This document shows positions 52,222 through 63,036 of a DNA stretch of 64,000 nt, piece after piece. Under the pieces are notes generated by a model. It was not told where the DNA came from, did no database searches, and was given only the letters and a program-made list of their open reading frames with translations. Numbering within the stretch: position 1 is the stretch's first letter; each line of letters begins with the position of its first letter. Source of the DNA: Gracilimonas mengyeensis (GTDB lineage Bacteria > Bacteroidota > Rhodothermia > Balneolales > Balneolaceae); assembly GCF_900182705.1 (NCBI RefSeq), contig NZ_FXTP01000005.1, positions 1 to 64,000 on the forward strand, in the 5' to 3' direction. A program made the translations under genes and the position numbers.

Positions 52222-53385
52222 TCATCGAAGTAGCAACTTAGCAATAGTGCTGAGTTGCATATTCGTCGTTCCCTCGTAGATTTTACCGATTTTGGAGTCG
52301 CGGTAATATTTCTCTACAGGGTATTCTTTCACATATCCATATCCACCAAATAAATCTACAGCCATAGAACTCACTCTCTCGGCAACTTCTGAGGAATAGA
52401 ATTTCGCCATGGCCGCCTCTTTTAAAAATGTTTGTCCGGCCATTTTCATACGGGCTGCATTATACACTAGTAATCGGGCAGTTTCAATATCTGTTGCCAT
52501 TCTGGCCAATTGGAACTGAATGCCCTGAAATTCGCTAATAGCTTTACCAAACTGCTTTCTTTCCTTCACATAACCCAAAGCCGCGTCAAAAGCTCCCTGG
52601 GCAATGCCGATCATTTGTGCGCCAATTCCAATCCGGCCTTCATTCAACGTTTCAATAGCTACTTTATAGCCTTTGCCAATTTCTCCCAGTACATTTTCTT
52701 TGGGAACCCGGCAATCTTCCAGTAAAATTTCGCAGGTAGAACTGGCTCGGATACCTAATTTGTTTTCCTTTTTGGAAACAGAGAAACCTTCCATCTCCCG
52801 CTCTACCACAAAAGCTGTAATACCTTTATATCCTTTATCAGGATTGATAGTAGCGAATACAAGAAAAATATCTGCTTCATTGGCATTGGTGATCCAAAGC
52901 TTGGTACCGTTTAATACAAAATGGTCGCCTTCTTCTTTGGCTGTGGTTTTAAGAGCAAAGGCATCACTACCCGAGCCCGCCTCAGAAAGACAATAGGCAC
53001 CTACCTTCTTTGTAGCCAGTTGGGGCAAATATGCTTCCTTAAGATGATCGGATGCAAAATTCACAAAGGTATTATTAACCAATGTGTTCTGCACATCCAT
53101 AAAAACACCGGCTGATGCATCTACTTTTGATATTTGCTCAATAGCCAGCACAGACATCATAAACGTACCACCACCTCCGGCGTATCGCTCGGGAATATCA
53201 ATGCCCATAAGGCCCATCTCAAAAAATTCCTTAATCAGGCCGGGGTCCAGTTTTGCATTTTCATCCATTTCTTCCACTAAGGGTTTTAGTGAAGCTTGGG
53301 CAAAATCGGCAGCAGCATCTCGAAGCATTTGCTCATCTTCAGTAAGCTGCGTTAACGGCGGAATACGTTCTTCAACTTGATCCAT
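52222..53385 (-). CDS. Acyl-CoA dehydrogenase (short/branched chain type)
   Basis: A 387-aa flavoenzyme oxidising acyl-CoA to 2-enoyl-CoA and passing electrons to ETF. FAD-binding signatures AYCLSEAGSGSDAF and LWITNAN, and the C-terminal RDSKIGKIYEGTTN with catalytic base Glu371, are intact; Glu in the YEGT context is the short-chain (butyryl-CoA) type. The family length is normal. It lies divergent to mutA, suggesting degradation of branched amino acids, odd-chain acids and propionate. ETF genes are not in the window. Confidence 0.92.
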   Translation of the reverse strand: MDQVEERIPPLTQLTEDEQMLRDAAADFAQASLKPLVEEMDENAKLDPGLIKEFFEMGLMGIDIPERYAGGGGTFMMSVLAIEQISKVDASAGVFMDVQNTLVNNTFVNFASDHLKEAYLPQLATKKVGAYCLSEAGSGSDAFALKTTAKEEGDHFVLNGTKLWITNANEADIFLVFATINPDKGYKGITAFVVEREMEGFSVSKKENKLGIRASSTCEILLEDCRVPKENVLGEIGKGYKVAIETLNEGRIGIGAQMIGIAQGAFDAALGYVKERKQFGKAISEFQGIQFQLARMATDIETARLLVYNAARMKMAGQTFLKEAAMAKFYSSEVAERVSSMAVDLFGGYGYVKEYPVEKYYRDSKIGKIYEGTTNMQLSTIAKLLLR

Positions 53386-53587
53386 CTAATAAAAAAAAGA
53401 AGTAAGTATTTTGTGTTCGTTTAAAATCGGGACTGAATATACAAATTGAAAGCGCTTTTTTGCTAATTAAAACCTTATTTTTTACATAACATTCAATCAG
53501 TACCTTCAACGACGGTAATTTCATCAATTATTCATGAAGATTTTGTCAATTTATTAAAAACAAAATCCCTTAATCCCCCTTGTAATC

Positions 53588-54964
53588 ATGGATTTTAATA
53601 GCACACTGCATTTTAACGAGTTCCCTCCCATATCTACCGAAGAATGGGAAGAGGTCATTCAAAAAGATCTAAAAGGCAAAAATTATAAAGAAGTACTCCC
53701 TTGGAAATCTCCGGAAGGAGTTGATATTCTGCCCTTTTACCGGCGCGAGGATGTAAAAAATTTATCCCATCAGCCAAATCCTGTGCTTAAAAAGGGGGAA
53801 TGGCGCATACTTCAGTATATTGAAACGTCGGACCTTAAAGAGGCCAATCGCCTGGCATTGGAAGCACTTGAAAACGGGGCCTCGGGACTATTTTTTGATC
53901 AGCCCAAAGTGGCTTCCCGGCAAGAGCTTGAAAAGCTACTGGATGGAATACAGCTTGACATCATTACCCTGAAGTTTGGACCCGCACTTTCTACGCCCAA
54001 AGTAGCTGAATGGCTGGCAGAAATCACAGAGAGCCAAAATATCAATGTTGCTGAGCTTGAAGTCTTTTATTCGTTTGATCCGCTTAGCTACTCCCTTCTA
54101 TCCGGAAAACTTCCCGCTAAAGAGAGCTTGAGCAAACTTCCCGGCGCCATTTCACCTGCTGTACAGGCTGTGGTGTTTGGTAATGCAGGCGCCAATATTC
54201 CGCAACAGCTGGCTTTTGCCTTAGCTGCAGCAAATGAATATTTAGGATTGAACCCTGATTTTGCGCGTTCCTTGCACTTTAATTTTATCGCCGGCACTTC
54301 CTATTTCCCTGAGATAGCAAAATTCAGGGCCTTCCGTCTGCTTTGGGACAGAGTACTCAAAGAATATAAAGCAGAAGATGCTCCCGTTCGTCTTTTTGCT
54401 GAAACCGCACTTTGGAATAAATCCCAAACCGACGCGCATAACAATATGCTGCGGGTAACCACCGAAGCCATGTCTGCCGCTTTGGGAGGATGCGAAGCCA
54501 TTACGGTGCACCGATATGACGAACATTTTGCAGAAAGCTCCGGTTTTGCCCAGCGCATAGCCCGCAATACTCAGTTGCTTCTACAAGAAGAAGCCTACCT
54601 GAATAAAGTAGCCGATCCCGGAAGCGGATCCTATTATATAGAGACGCTCACAGACAAACTGGCTGAAGAAGCATGGAACTTATTCCAAACTATCGAAAGT
54701 AAAGGCGGCTTTTATACAGCTATTAAAAACGGTTTTATTCAGGAAAAAATCAGGAAAGCCCGCGACCAAAAAATAGACGCCTATCGTGAAAAGAAAGAAG
54801 TAATGGTTGGTGTGAATAAGTACCAGCCCGAGAAAATCGTTGAAGACCCGGCGTCTAAAATACAACCCAAGAGCCCCCCGGTTTTTGATGAATTTGATCT
54901 AATTGAAATTGAATCTATCGAGCCATTAAACATGGAAGTTGAACTGCAAAAGGGAGATGCGTAA
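53588..54964 (+). CDS. mutA: Methylmalonyl-CoA mutase small (beta) subunit
   Basis: The 458-aa small subunit of methylmalonyl-CoA mutase pairs with MutB in propionate metabolism. It aligns with the MutB TIM-barrel part ([30 protein letters not shown]). It lacks the C-terminal cobalamin-binding domain, so it is non-catalytic and structural, as usual in heterodimeric mutases. It is followed two bases later by mutB and then meaB, an operon on the plus strand. Start ATG 53588. Confidence 0.9.
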   Translation: MDFNSTLHFNEFPPISTEEWEEVIQKDLKGKNYKEVLPWKSPEGVDILPFYRREDVKNLSHQPNPVLKKGEWRILQYIETSDLKEANRLALEALENGASGLFFDQPKVASRQELEKLLDGIQLDIITLKFGPALSTPKVAEWLAEITESQNINVAELEVFYSFDPLSYSLLSGKLPAKESLSKLPGAISPAVQAVVFGNAGANIPQQLAFALAAANEYLGLNPDFARSLHFNFIAGTSYFPEIAKFRAFRLLWDRVLKEYKAEDAPVRLFAETALWNKSQTDAHNNMLRVTTEAMSAALGGCEAITVHRYDEHFAESSGFAQRIARNTQLLLQEEAYLNKVADPGSGSYYIETLTDKLAEEAWNLFQTIESKGGFYTAIKNGFIQEKIRKARDQKIDAYREKKEVMVGVNKYQPEKIVEDPASKIQPKSPPVFDEFDLIEIESIEPLNMEVELQKGDA

Positions 54965-54966
54965 CC

Positions 54967-57120
54967 ATGAAGAAAGATTTTTCAAGCGTTGAACTTAACC
55001 TTAAAGAACTAACAGAAACTAAAAACGCCGAAAGCAGCGCCCCTGAGGCCTGGCATACTCCCGAACAGATCCCTGTTAAACCACGGTTTAGCGCCAAGGA
55101 TCTTGAAAAGCTGGAGCACTTGGATTATGCAGCTGGCATTCCTCCTTACCTGCGCGGCCCCTATTCTACCATGTATGCGGTGCGTCCGTGGACTATCCGA
55201 CAGTATGCAGGTTTTTCCACCGCCGAAGAGTCTAATGCGTTTTACCGGCGAAACCTGGCTGCCGGTCAGCGCGGTCTCTCGGTTGCTTTTGACCTGGCCA
55301 CCCACCGTGGCTATGATTCCGACCATCCCCGCGTTTCCGGTGATGTAGGTAAAGCCGGGGTTGCCATTGATTCGGTAGAAGACATGAAAGTTCTCTTCGA
55401 CCAAATCCCCCTCGATAAGATGTCGGTATCCATGACCATGAATGGTGCCGTAATCCCCGTAATGGCCTTTTACATTGTTGCGGCTGAAGAGCAAGGAGTA
55501 AAACCTGAGCAACTGGCTGGAACCATCCAAAATGACATCCTGAAGGAATTCATGGTACGGAACACGTACATCTATCCGCCCGAGCCTTCTATGAAGATTA
55601 TTGGTGATATTTTTGAGTACACGTCTCAAAATATGCCACGATTTAATTCTATCTCTGTAAGTGGTTACCACATGCAGGAAGCCGGTGCTACTTCAGATAT
55701 TGAGCTGGCCTACACATTGGCCGACGGACTCGAGTACCTCCGACGTGGCATCAAAGCCGGGATGGACATTGATGAGTTTGCTCCCCGCATCTCCTTTTTC
55801 TGGGCCATTGGCATGAACCACTTTATGGAAATTGCCAAGATGAGAGCCGCACGGTTGCTATGGGCCAAAATTGTGAAGTCCTTCAACCCAAAAAACCCCA
55901 AATCGCTTTCACTGAGAACGCACTCTCAGACTTCCGGCTGGAGCTTAACGGAGCAAGACCCGTTCAACAACGTAGCCCGAACCACTATTGAAGCGATGGC
56001 TGCTGCACTGGGTCACACGCAGTCGCTGCATACCAACGCGCTGGATGAAGCTATTGCACTGCCTACTGATTTTTCTGCGCGTATTGCTCGTAACACGCAG
56101 ATTTTCTTACAAGAAGAAACCGGTATCACCAAGGCTGTTGATCCATGGGCCGGCTCCTATTATGTGGAATATCTCACTGATAAAATTGCGCGTCGCGCAT
56201 GGTCGCTGATTGGCGAAGTGGAGGAACTGGGTGGCATGGCTAAAGCTATTGAAACCGGTATCCCCAAAATGCGCATAGAAGAAGCTGCGGCCAAAAAACA
56301 GGCCCGCATCGACTCTGGCAAGGACACCATCGTTGGCATCAACAAATATCAAACCGACGAGAAATCCGAGATTGAGATACTGGAAGTCGACAACGAAAAG
56401 GTTCGCAAGTCTCAGATTGAACGGATCAACAAGATGAAGGCCGATCGCAACGATGATGACGTGCAACAGGCTCTCGCTGCTATCACAAAATGTGCTGAAA
56501 GTGGTGACGGAAATTTATTAGCTTATGCCGTGGACGCCGCCCGCAAACGTGCCACCCTTGGCGAGATTTCTGACGCCATGGAAAAATCGTTTGGGCGCTA
56601 TAAAGCAACCATTAAATCCATATCCGGCGTGTATTCTTCTGAATTAAAAGATGACGATCACTTTAAAGCCGCACTGAAGCGTGCCGATGAGTTTGCGGAA
56701 CTGGACGGCCGGCGTCCCCGCATCATGGTCGCCAAAATGGGACAAGACGGACACGATCGTGGAGCTAAGGTAATTTCTACCAGCTTTGCCGATCTCGGAT
56801 TCGATGTGGATATCGGTCCGCTTTTCCAAACTCCGGAAGAAGCGGCCCGCCAGGCTGTTGAAAACGACGTTCACGTGCTGGGCGTATCCAGCCTCGCTGC
56901 CGGGCATAAGACCCTAGTGCCACAAGTAATCGAAGAGCTCAAAAAATTGGGCCGGGAAGACATTATTGTGATTGCCGGCGGAGTTATACCTCAGCAGGAT
57001 TATCAATTCTTGTATGATGCCGGAGTAACTGCCGTATTTGGTCCCGGAACCGTTATTCCCCGCGCCGCCAAGCAAATTCTGGATGTTTTGATTGAAAACT
57101 ATTCGGATGTATTGGACTGA
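54967..57120 (+). CDS. mutB: Methylmalonyl-CoA mutase large (alpha) subunit
   Basis: The 717-aa catalytic subunit interconverts methylmalonyl-CoA and succinyl-CoA with adenosylcobalamin. An N-terminal TIM barrel ([52 protein letters not shown]) is followed by a C-terminal cobalamin domain with the base-off motif [13 protein letters not shown], His596 being the axial ligand. Usual length. Cotranscribed with mutA; meaB is 162 bases downstream. Confidence 0.97.
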   Translation: MKKDFSSVELNLKELTETKNAESSAPEAWHTPEQIPVKPRFSAKDLEKLEHLDYAAGIPPYLRGPYSTMYAVRPWTIRQYAGFSTAEESNAFYRRNLAAGQRGLSVAFDLATHRGYDSDHPRVSGDVGKAGVAIDSVEDMKVLFDQIPLDKMSVSMTMNGAVIPVMAFYIVAAEEQGVKPEQLAGTIQNDILKEFMVRNTYIYPPEPSMKIIGDIFEYTSQNMPRFNSISVSGYHMQEAGATSDIELAYTLADGLEYLRRGIKAGMDIDEFAPRISFFWAIGMNHFMEIAKMRAARLLWAKIVKSFNPKNPKSLSLRTHSQTSGWSLTEQDPFNNVARTTIEAMAAALGHTQSLHTNALDEAIALPTDFSARIARNTQIFLQEETGITKAVDPWAGSYYVEYLTDKIARRAWSLIGEVEELGGMAKAIETGIPKMRIEEAAAKKQARIDSGKDTIVGINKYQTDEKSEIEILEVDNEKVRKSQIERINKMKADRNDDDVQQALAAITKCAESGDGNLLAYAVDAARKRATLGEISDAMEKSFGRYKATIKSISGVYSSELKDDDHFKAALKRADEFAELDGRRPRIMVAKMGQDGHDRGAKVISTSFADLGFDVDIGPLFQTPEEAARQAVENDVHVLGVSSLAAGHKTLVPQVIEELKKLGREDIIVIAGGVIPQQDYQFLYDAGVTAVFGPGTVIPRAAKQILDVLIENYSDVLD

Positions 57121-57282
57121 TCTATTGTCGTATGATTTACAACCTCTCTGCTCCCACGCCATGCACAGGGGCGAGAGGTTTTTTGATTGGATAGAAAAAA
57201 GCTGTACCTGGATTTTCAAGAATTCTTTGCTCTGCACAGCAATTAACATACTTTGCGTTCTTCGCGTCTTTGCGGTTAAAAA
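57121..57282 (+). other. Spacer with CTTTGCG-type repeat
   Basis: The mutB-meaB spacer contains the phrase CTTTGCGTTCTTCGCGTCTT followed by TGCGGTTAAA (about 57251-57280), a form of a widespread dispersed bacterial intergenic sequence. It precedes the meaB start. Significance is unclear. Confidence 0.5.
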
Positions 57283-57294
57283 GTGGAGCTTTAC

Positions 57295-58290
57295 ATGAGT
57301 CGCAATCTCCCCTCAAAACAAGAATTTATCGACGGCATCCTTTCTGGCAGCCGTATGCTGTTAAGCCGGGCCATCACCCTGATCGAAAGCACCAAAGAAG
57401 CCCACCAGGATTTGGCGCAAGAGATTATTGAAGGCTGTCTTCCCCATTCAGGACAGTCCGTTCGGATTGGCGTTACCGGGGTGCCCGGTGTGGGAAAAAG
57501 CACTTTTATTGAAGCTTTTGGCAACCACGTAATTGAGGAACAAAACCGGAAGCTGGCCGTGTTGGCCGTGGATCCTTCCAGTTCGAAAACCAGGGGAAGT
57601 ATTCTGGGTGATAAGACCCGGATGGAAACGCTGGCCAATAATCCCAATGCTTACATTCGACCTACCCCTACTTCCGGCTCATTGGGCGGCGTGGCGCGTA
57701 GCACCCGGGAAACCATCACTTTGTGCGAAGCGGCCGGCTTTGATACCATTCTGATTGAAACTGTGGGCGTGGGACAGTCAGAAACGGCCGTCCATTCCAT
57801 GGTCGATTTCTTCCTTTTGCTGATGCTTGCTGGCGCAGGTGATGAACTGCAAGGTATCAAACGGGGCATCATGGAGATGGCCGACGCCATAGCTATCAAT
57901 AAGGCAGACTCTGGCAACGAAGATGCTGCCCGGCGCGCTATGAGCGAATACAAAAACGCCCTGCACCTGTTCCCACCAACTGAATCAGGATGGATACCAA
58001 AAGTTACTACCTGTTCAGCATATCACGAAAAAGGCATTCCTGAGGTCTGGAACATTGTGGATGAATATCTTCGTCACACAAAAGCCAAAGGGTTTTTTGA
58101 TCAAAAAAGAAAACAGCAGGCTGCCTACTGGCTTAATGAAAGTATACAGCAGGAGTTACATGCTGCTTTTTACAACAATCCTGCTCTAAAGGTAAAACTG
58201 GAAGGCTATCGTCAACAGGTGCAGGACGGAGAGATTTCTTCTTACAAAGCGGCCAAGGATTTAATCAGGCTGTTTTTGAATCATTCGTAG
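57295..58290 (+). CDS. meaB: Methylmalonyl-CoA mutase-associated GTPase MeaB
   Basis: MeaB is the G-protein chaperone that loads and protects the cobalamin of MutB. P-loop GVPGVGKST (62-70) and LAVDPSSSKTRGSILGDKTR are typical. The frame is open from GTG 57283, but the ATG at 57295 is preferred: it has GGAG (57285-57288) six bases upstream as a ribosome binding site. The protein would be 331 aa. Third gene of the mutA-mutB-meaB group. The fold is the ArgK/MeaB SIMIBI GTPase family. Confidence 0.93.
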   Translation: MSRNLPSKQEFIDGILSGSRMLLSRAITLIESTKEAHQDLAQEIIEGCLPHSGQSVRIGVTGVPGVGKSTFIEAFGNHVIEEQNRKLAVLAVDPSSSKTRGSILGDKTRMETLANNPNAYIRPTPTSGSLGGVARSTRETITLCEAAGFDTILIETVGVGQSETAVHSMVDFFLLLMLAGAGDELQGIKRGIMEMADAIAINKADSGNEDAARRAMSEYKNALHLFPPTESGWIPKVTTCSAYHEKGIPEVWNIVDEYLRHTKAKGFFDQKRKQQAAYWLNESIQQELHAAFYNNPALKVKLEGYRQQVQDGEISSYKAAKDLIRLFLNHS

Positions 58291-58374
58291 GATATAGCAC
58301 CGGCATTCCACTTTTTTTGTAAGGATTTGCTTTGAGATTGCTCTTACTCTGAAAGCAAACCAATTACAGAAATT

Positions 58375-59091
58375 ATGGCCTACGAAGAATCTTTTTCCAT
58401 CGAAGACTTCCATAACCGCACCGTCAAAGACATGCAGCCTGATGAGCAACCCCGCGAAAAGCTGATGCGCTACGGAGCTGAATCCCTTTCTGATTCCGAA
58501 CTTTTAGCTATCCTGTTGCGCACCGGCACCAAAAAATTGAATGTCATAGAAACAGCCAAAGCTTTGCTGGAGCATTTCGGAGGCTTACATAGCCTGGTAC
58601 GTAAAGACTGGCAGTCGCTTAAAGTGATCCCCGGCATTGCCAAAGTAAAAGCCATTACCCTGGAGGCTGCTTTCGAATTGGCGCGACGCATGCAGATTGC
58701 CGAGCTGGGCAATGAGATTACGGTGACCTCCCCCGAAGATGTAAACGCCTATTTTGCGCCTAAACTTCGGCATCTCACCAAAGAAACTTTCATTGTAGCC
58801 TTTCTTGATAACACAAAGAAGCTAACCGGTTACCGCTCCATCAGCACCGGAGGAAAAACAGCCACTATCGTAGATGCTTCCGAAGTAATGCGCCAGGCCG
58901 TGCTGCATGAAGCCAACTCCATCGTGCTGGTTCACAATCATCCCTCGGGCCATAACAAAGCCTCAACGGCGGATATTCAGCTAACCAAACGGCTGGCAGA
59001 ATGTGGTAAGCTGTTTGGAATCCCTGTAGAAGACCATGTCATTATTGCCGGACATCAGTTCGTGAGTCTACGAAGTAATGGGGTTTTTTAG
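58375..59091 (+). CDS. radC: RadC family JAMM-domain protein
   Basis: A 238-aa protein with an N-terminal helix-hairpin-helix-like part and a C-terminal MPN+/JAMM metalloprotease fold. The motif His187-x-His189-x10-Asp200 in VLVHNHPSGHNKASTADIQ is complete. The historical DNA-repair name is not supported for this family; the real role is unknown. The gene stands alone, 84 bases after meaB. Confidence 0.88.
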   Translation: MAYEESFSIEDFHNRTVKDMQPDEQPREKLMRYGAESLSDSELLAILLRTGTKKLNVIETAKALLEHFGGLHSLVRKDWQSLKVIPGIAKVKAITLEAAFELARRMQIAELGNEITVTSPEDVNAYFAPKLRHLTKETFIVAFLDNTKKLTGYRSISTGGKTATIVDASEVMRQAVLHEANSIVLVHNHPSGHNKASTADIQLTKRLAECGKLFGIPVEDHVIIAGHQFVSLRSNGVF

Positions 59092-59424
59092 CACTGAGAA
59101 AATCTCGCATCGAAATTCGATCTATCGTAAATCTCTCTTATTAAGGCTTTCGGTTGTAATTGGAAGGAAGAATTTATTACTCAGCTTTATAGTTCTCTTG
59201 AATCAACAGAATAAACTTCTAAATTCGAAAGCTAAGGTCTTTGGATGAGCGAATGATCGATTAGCGACTAGCGAACTGCGAACACTTCTAACTTCAATGT
59301 TCCTTATTGAATGTTCGATGTTCGAATTGTGGAGAGGGAGGGATTTCCCGCATAGCTTATAATCTGAAAGCATCCCAATCTTAAGCGGGACAGGCTTCCC
59401 ATCCCTGAATTATTTTCCGAACAT
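59092..59424. other. Intergenic region downstream of radC
   Basis: About 330 bases with no gene and no recognisable repeats or RNA. It contains several stop codons in all frames. The right edge meets the tRNA-Ser terminator. Confidence 0.4.
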
Positions 59425-59463
59425 AAAAAAACCACCAGACAGTGAATGCATGCATGGTGGTTT
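59425..59463 (-). terminator. Rho-independent terminator of tRNA-Ser
   Basis: Arms AAACCACCA (59429-59437) and TGGTGGTTT (59455-59463) form a 9-bp stem; a T-run follows on the minus strand. It lies 11 bases past the tRNA 3' end. Confidence 0.9.
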
Positions 59464-59474
59464 GAAATCTACAG

Positions 59475-59563
59475 CGGAGAGGGAGGGATTCGAACCCTCG
59501 ATACCTCGTTGGAGGTATACTCCCTTAGCAGGGGAGCGCTTTAAGCCGCTCAGCCACCTCTCC
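59475..59563 (-). tRNA. tRNA-Ser (anticodon GCT)
   Basis: The 89-base tRNA reads on the minus strand with acceptor stem GGAGAGG/CCTCTCC and discriminator G. The anticodon stem-loop CTCCC-CTGCTAA-GGGAG gives anticodon GCT, serving AGC/AGU codons. A long variable arm (about 20 bases, TATACCTC...GAGGTAT) and T arm GAGGGTTCGAATCCCTC fit class II serine tRNA. CCA is not encoded. It is the only tRNA seen in the window. Confidence 0.97.
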
Positions 59564-59640
59564 GTTTTTTGAAGGGCATCAAATATAGCGACCTTTACCG
59601 ACTAATAGCAACCCTTTTCGACGATTTAATCGGAAGGATT

Positions 59641-62600
59641 TTAATTTCTTTCTGAGATACCTTTTTCTGAAGCATTAAGTCCCGCTACCGGCAAGCGAAC
59701 GGTGAAAGTTGTACCACGACCCTCTTCGGTATCAATGAGTATGGTGCCATGGTGCATCTCCGTCATTTCCTGGCAAATCAACAGCCCTAAACCCGATCCC
59801 TTTTCGTTATCGGTGCCGTAACGGGAAGTATTTACGCCCAGTTTTAGCAGCTCATTAGCCATTTTAGCGCTCATACCGATGCCATCATCTTGCACCGAGA
59901 TATCATAAAATGATTCCTCCTTTTTTACCTCTAAATGGATGTTACCGCCAATGGGAGTAAACTTCAGTGCGTTGGATGTCAGGTTTCTTAATACGGTTTG
60001 GAGCATATTTGAATCGGCAAAAATCGTGTAAGAATCATCTGCAGTATAGCTAAGCTGTATTTTTTTCTGCTTTGCAACCGGCTCAAAAATATGAGCGATC
60101 TCAATAACCAGTGCCTTTAAGTTCACCGTCTCTGGTTCTGGCTTTATTTTGCCACTCTGCAGCGAAGCCCAGTTTAATAGGTTCTCTACCAACCTGAGCA
60201 GTGACTCCGACGAGCCGTGAATATATGCCATGCTTTCCCATAACTCGGGGTCTTTTTCGCGATCAATATCTGAAAGCAAGATATCGCTATAGCCAAGTAT
60301 TGCCTGAAATGGATTCCTTAAGTCATGGGCAATCAGCGAAAAGAATTTATCTTTGGTACGGTTACTTTCTTCTAATTCCTCGGCCTGCTGCTGTATAATC
60401 TTGTTCTTCTCTTCCAGCTCGTTTTTCTCCTTTCTGATCTCTGCTGTCTGATCTTCAATAACCCGCTTAAGTTTATGCTGTCGGTTCAAAAGATACCGGT
60501 ATCGCAATTGAGAGGTACCGTAATAACCAATTCCTATCAACAGTAAAATAAGCCCTATAAACCAGGGCTCTTCGTAGATAAAGGGTAATACAGTAATGGA
60601 TATTTCTGCCGGCACCTCATTCCAGCTCCCCTGATCATTGGCAGCCGTCACCTCGAATGTATAGAAGCCCGCCGGTACGTCTACAAAGGAAATGGAGCGG
60701 TCTCCGTATACTTCTTCCCATTCATCGGAATATCCCACCAAGCGATACCGATAACGTGTTTTCTCCGGGGCATTAAACGTTAGTGCATGGTAATTAACCC
60801 GAAAGCTTTTATTCCCTCTTTCAATTTGTATCGCATCCTGGGCGTCATATATCCGCCCGCCGGCTTCAACACTATTTATTACCACATGAGGGGGGACCGT
60901 ATTGCTTCCATTTTGCGAAGCATCAAAAATGGCAACACCTTCTTGGGTGGCAAACCAAAAGAAGTCATTCTCTGTTTTTAGTCCTGCTTCCTGGAATGAG
61001 CCATTCGCTTCAGGGTTTCTCATGCCTTCCGTACTGCTGTAATGCATGAGGCTAAAACTATCGTTGCGGCCATCCATATAGCGGTTCAATTCATCTTTTC
61101 TGATTTTGACAATCCCCTTGTTTGATGAAATCCAAAGCCACCCGAAATTATCCTCAGAAATCCAGTGGACGATATGGTCGGGCAGTCCGTCATCCCTATT
61201 CACATAAGCAATCTCGCCATCCCGAATGCGATTCAAACCATTATTTTCGGTACCTACCCATACAGTACCTGTATCTTTTTCATCGATATAGATGGAGCGC
61301 ACATTATTTGAAGACAAACCTTCTTCCGTAGTAAAATTGGTAAATGTGCCCTTATAATACCTGCTGACTCCTCCATCCAGGCTTCCCGTCCATAATCCTC
61401 CGTCCGAATCTTTGGTAATGTATCTAATCTTGACGCCACTTAGCCCGTCTTCTTTACCGTATATCCGCAGGCTGTCATTCACAGGATTCCACTTTAGCAG
61501 CCCACCATACGTACCTATCCAAAGTTCTTCTGAACTTTCGGAATGCATAGCACGGACATCGTTCATTCCCGGCCGATCCGAGAATTTGTGGTTTTTAAAT
61601 TCAGAGCCGGTCATCAAATCAAGCCCTTGCTGATGATACCCAATCCAGATATTACCGTTAACATCTTCTTCAATAGATTGAACGATATTGCTCGCCATCC
61701 CATCACGGATATCGTAGTTATAGACTTCCTGCCCTTCCACAATATTCAAACCATCTCCTCTTGTGCCCACCAGAATTCGATTTTGGTGATCTTTCTCCAG
61801 AGCAAGGATATTATCGCCAGAAATACCCTCTGGCACCCCAAGTGTACGTACTTTTGATTTACTCACCTTGATCAGACCATGACGGCTGGTCCCAAACCAG
61901 AGATTACCTTCACGATCTTCGTACATACAGGCATATTGGTAATCCTGCATCCCTTCAATTCCCTTGAACGGCACCAAGCGACCATCCTTATAAATACTAA
62001 GTGTTCCGGTGGTGCCAATAAACCAGAGTACACCGTCTGAGTCCCTGCGGACCTTCCAATAAATCTCTTTTATCTGGAGGTTGTCTTCTTCGATTCTTTG
62101 AATTTTGGCTGAACCGGGAACTTCTCCAAACACACGCCCGTCCGAAATGTAAATAGTGGTTTCTTCATCTCTGTATATATTGTAGATATTAAGGCCATCC
62201 AGTACCCGAAATTTCGGCGGCGATACAAGTTCCCACTCCTGAATCTGATACATCTTTCCGACAGAAGATACATTTATCACACCTTGGTCATCCTGAAACA
62301 ACGCAAAAAAACTGTTCTCAGCAATACCATTACCAAGGTGGTACTCTTTAATCAACCGGCCATCATAATGCAAATGATACAAGCCGTTATTCGTGGCCGC
62401 CCAAATAGTGTTGGTAGAGAAATCTTCGAGTAGCTTGTTTACCCTTCTACTCTGATCATCATCTTTGTTTATGTACTGTGAAAATTGCCCTTCGTGATAA
62501 ACGTACAACCCGCCCTGGGTAACAAAAAACATACGCCCGTCAGCCGTTTCATGCATTTGGGTAATATCCAGGTCAGTAAAACCTTCTTCGTTGCCGTAAT

Positions 62601-62973
62601 GGGTAAATTCACCATTTTTCATCAGCATCACACCGCCATATTCCAGCGAAATCCACATTCCCACTCCTTCTTGAATATGTAGCATAGTGGTGCGGTTATG
62701 CGGCATTTCCGGTGTGTTGGAATAGTTAAACACTTTGAAATTAAGCCCGTCAAAACGTACCAATCCATCGTAGGTATTTACCCAGAGATAACCAAGGCTG
62801 TCTTGTGAAACCAATCCCACCGTGTTTACCGGCAATCCGTCTTCAATGGTCCAGGTTTGTGCAGTAAGCGTATCCAGTTTTTGTATTATTGGATATTGAA
62901 AAGCATTTGCCGAATGAGCCCCAAATGCCCATAGCAAACCCACCGTAAATAATATTACACGTTTCTTATTCAT
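59641..62973 (-). CDS. Two-component sensor: Reg_prop propeller, Y_Y_Y domain, histidine kinase
   Basis: A 1110-aa envelope-spanning sensor. Signal peptide (1-25), then about 14 seven-bladed-propeller-type Reg_prop repeats (e.g. WVGTRGDGLNIV-like, SDGGLWTGSLDGGVSRY) over ~60-720, a Y_Y_Y domain (~735-800, TRYRYRLVGYSDEW), a single TM helix near 815, a coiled coil, HisKA with His883 (IAHDLRNP) and HATPase (NLTSNALKFT, QDDGIGM, GSGLGL). It ends without a DNA-binding or receiver domain, unlike many hybrid HTCS. The ligand would be periplasmic, often a glycan in related proteins. No response regulator adjacent. Confidence 0.9.
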   Translation of the reverse strand: MNKKRVILFTVGLLWAFGAHSANAFQYPIIQKLDTLTAQTWTIEDGLPVNTVGLVSQDSLGYLWVNTYDGLVRFDGLNFKVFNYSNTPEMPHNRTTMLHIQEGVGMWISLEYGGVMLMKNGEFTHYGNEEGFTDLDITQMHETADGRMFFVTQGGLYVYHEGQFSQYINKDDDQSRRVNKLLEDFSTNTIWAATNNGLYHLHYDGRLIKEYHLGNGIAENSFFALFQDDQGVINVSSVGKMYQIQEWELVSPPKFRVLDGLNIYNIYRDEETTIYISDGRVFGEVPGSAKIQRIEEDNLQIKEIYWKVRRDSDGVLWFIGTTGTLSIYKDGRLVPFKGIEGMQDYQYACMYEDREGNLWFGTSRHGLIKVSKSKVRTLGVPEGISGDNILALEKDHQNRILVGTRGDGLNIVEGQEVYNYDIRDGMASNIVQSIEEDVNGNIWIGYHQQGLDLMTGSEFKNHKFSDRPGMNDVRAMHSESSEELWIGTYGGLLKWNPVNDSLRIYGKEDGLSGVKIRYITKDSDGGLWTGSLDGGVSRYYKGTFTNFTTEEGLSSNNVRSIYIDEKDTGTVWVGTENNGLNRIRDGEIAYVNRDDGLPDHIVHWISEDNFGWLWISSNKGIVKIRKDELNRYMDGRNDSFSLMHYSSTEGMRNPEANGSFQEAGLKTENDFFWFATQEGVAIFDASQNGSNTVPPHVVINSVEAGGRIYDAQDAIQIERGNKSFRVNYHALTFNAPEKTRYRYRLVGYSDEWEEVYGDRSISFVDVPAGFYTFEVTAANDQGSWNEVPAEISITVLPFIYEEPWFIGLILLLIGIGYYGTSQLRYRYLLNRQHKLKRVIEDQTAEIRKEKNELEEKNKIIQQQAEELEESNRTKDKFFSLIAHDLRNPFQAILGYSDILLSDIDREKDPELWESMAYIHGSSESLLRLVENLLNWASLQSGKIKPEPETVNLKALVIEIAHIFEPVAKQKKIQLSYTADDSYTIFADSNMLQTVLRNLTSNALKFTPIGGNIHLEVKKEESFYDISVQDDGIGMSAKMANELLKLGVNTSRYGTDNEKGSGLGLLICQEMTEMHHGTILIDTEEGRGTTFTVRLPVAGLNASEKGISERN

Positions 62974-63036
62974 TGCCTTTAGTTAAGCAGCCCGTTTGGG
63001 GGATGCTTCAGCCCGGAGAATCAACCCAGACTGTAT

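Noticed and set aside
57251-57280. CTTTGCG...TTCGCGTCTT...TGCGGTTAAA sequence as a regulatory site for meaB
   Set aside because: It is a common dispersed intergenic repeat, so no specific role can be claimed.
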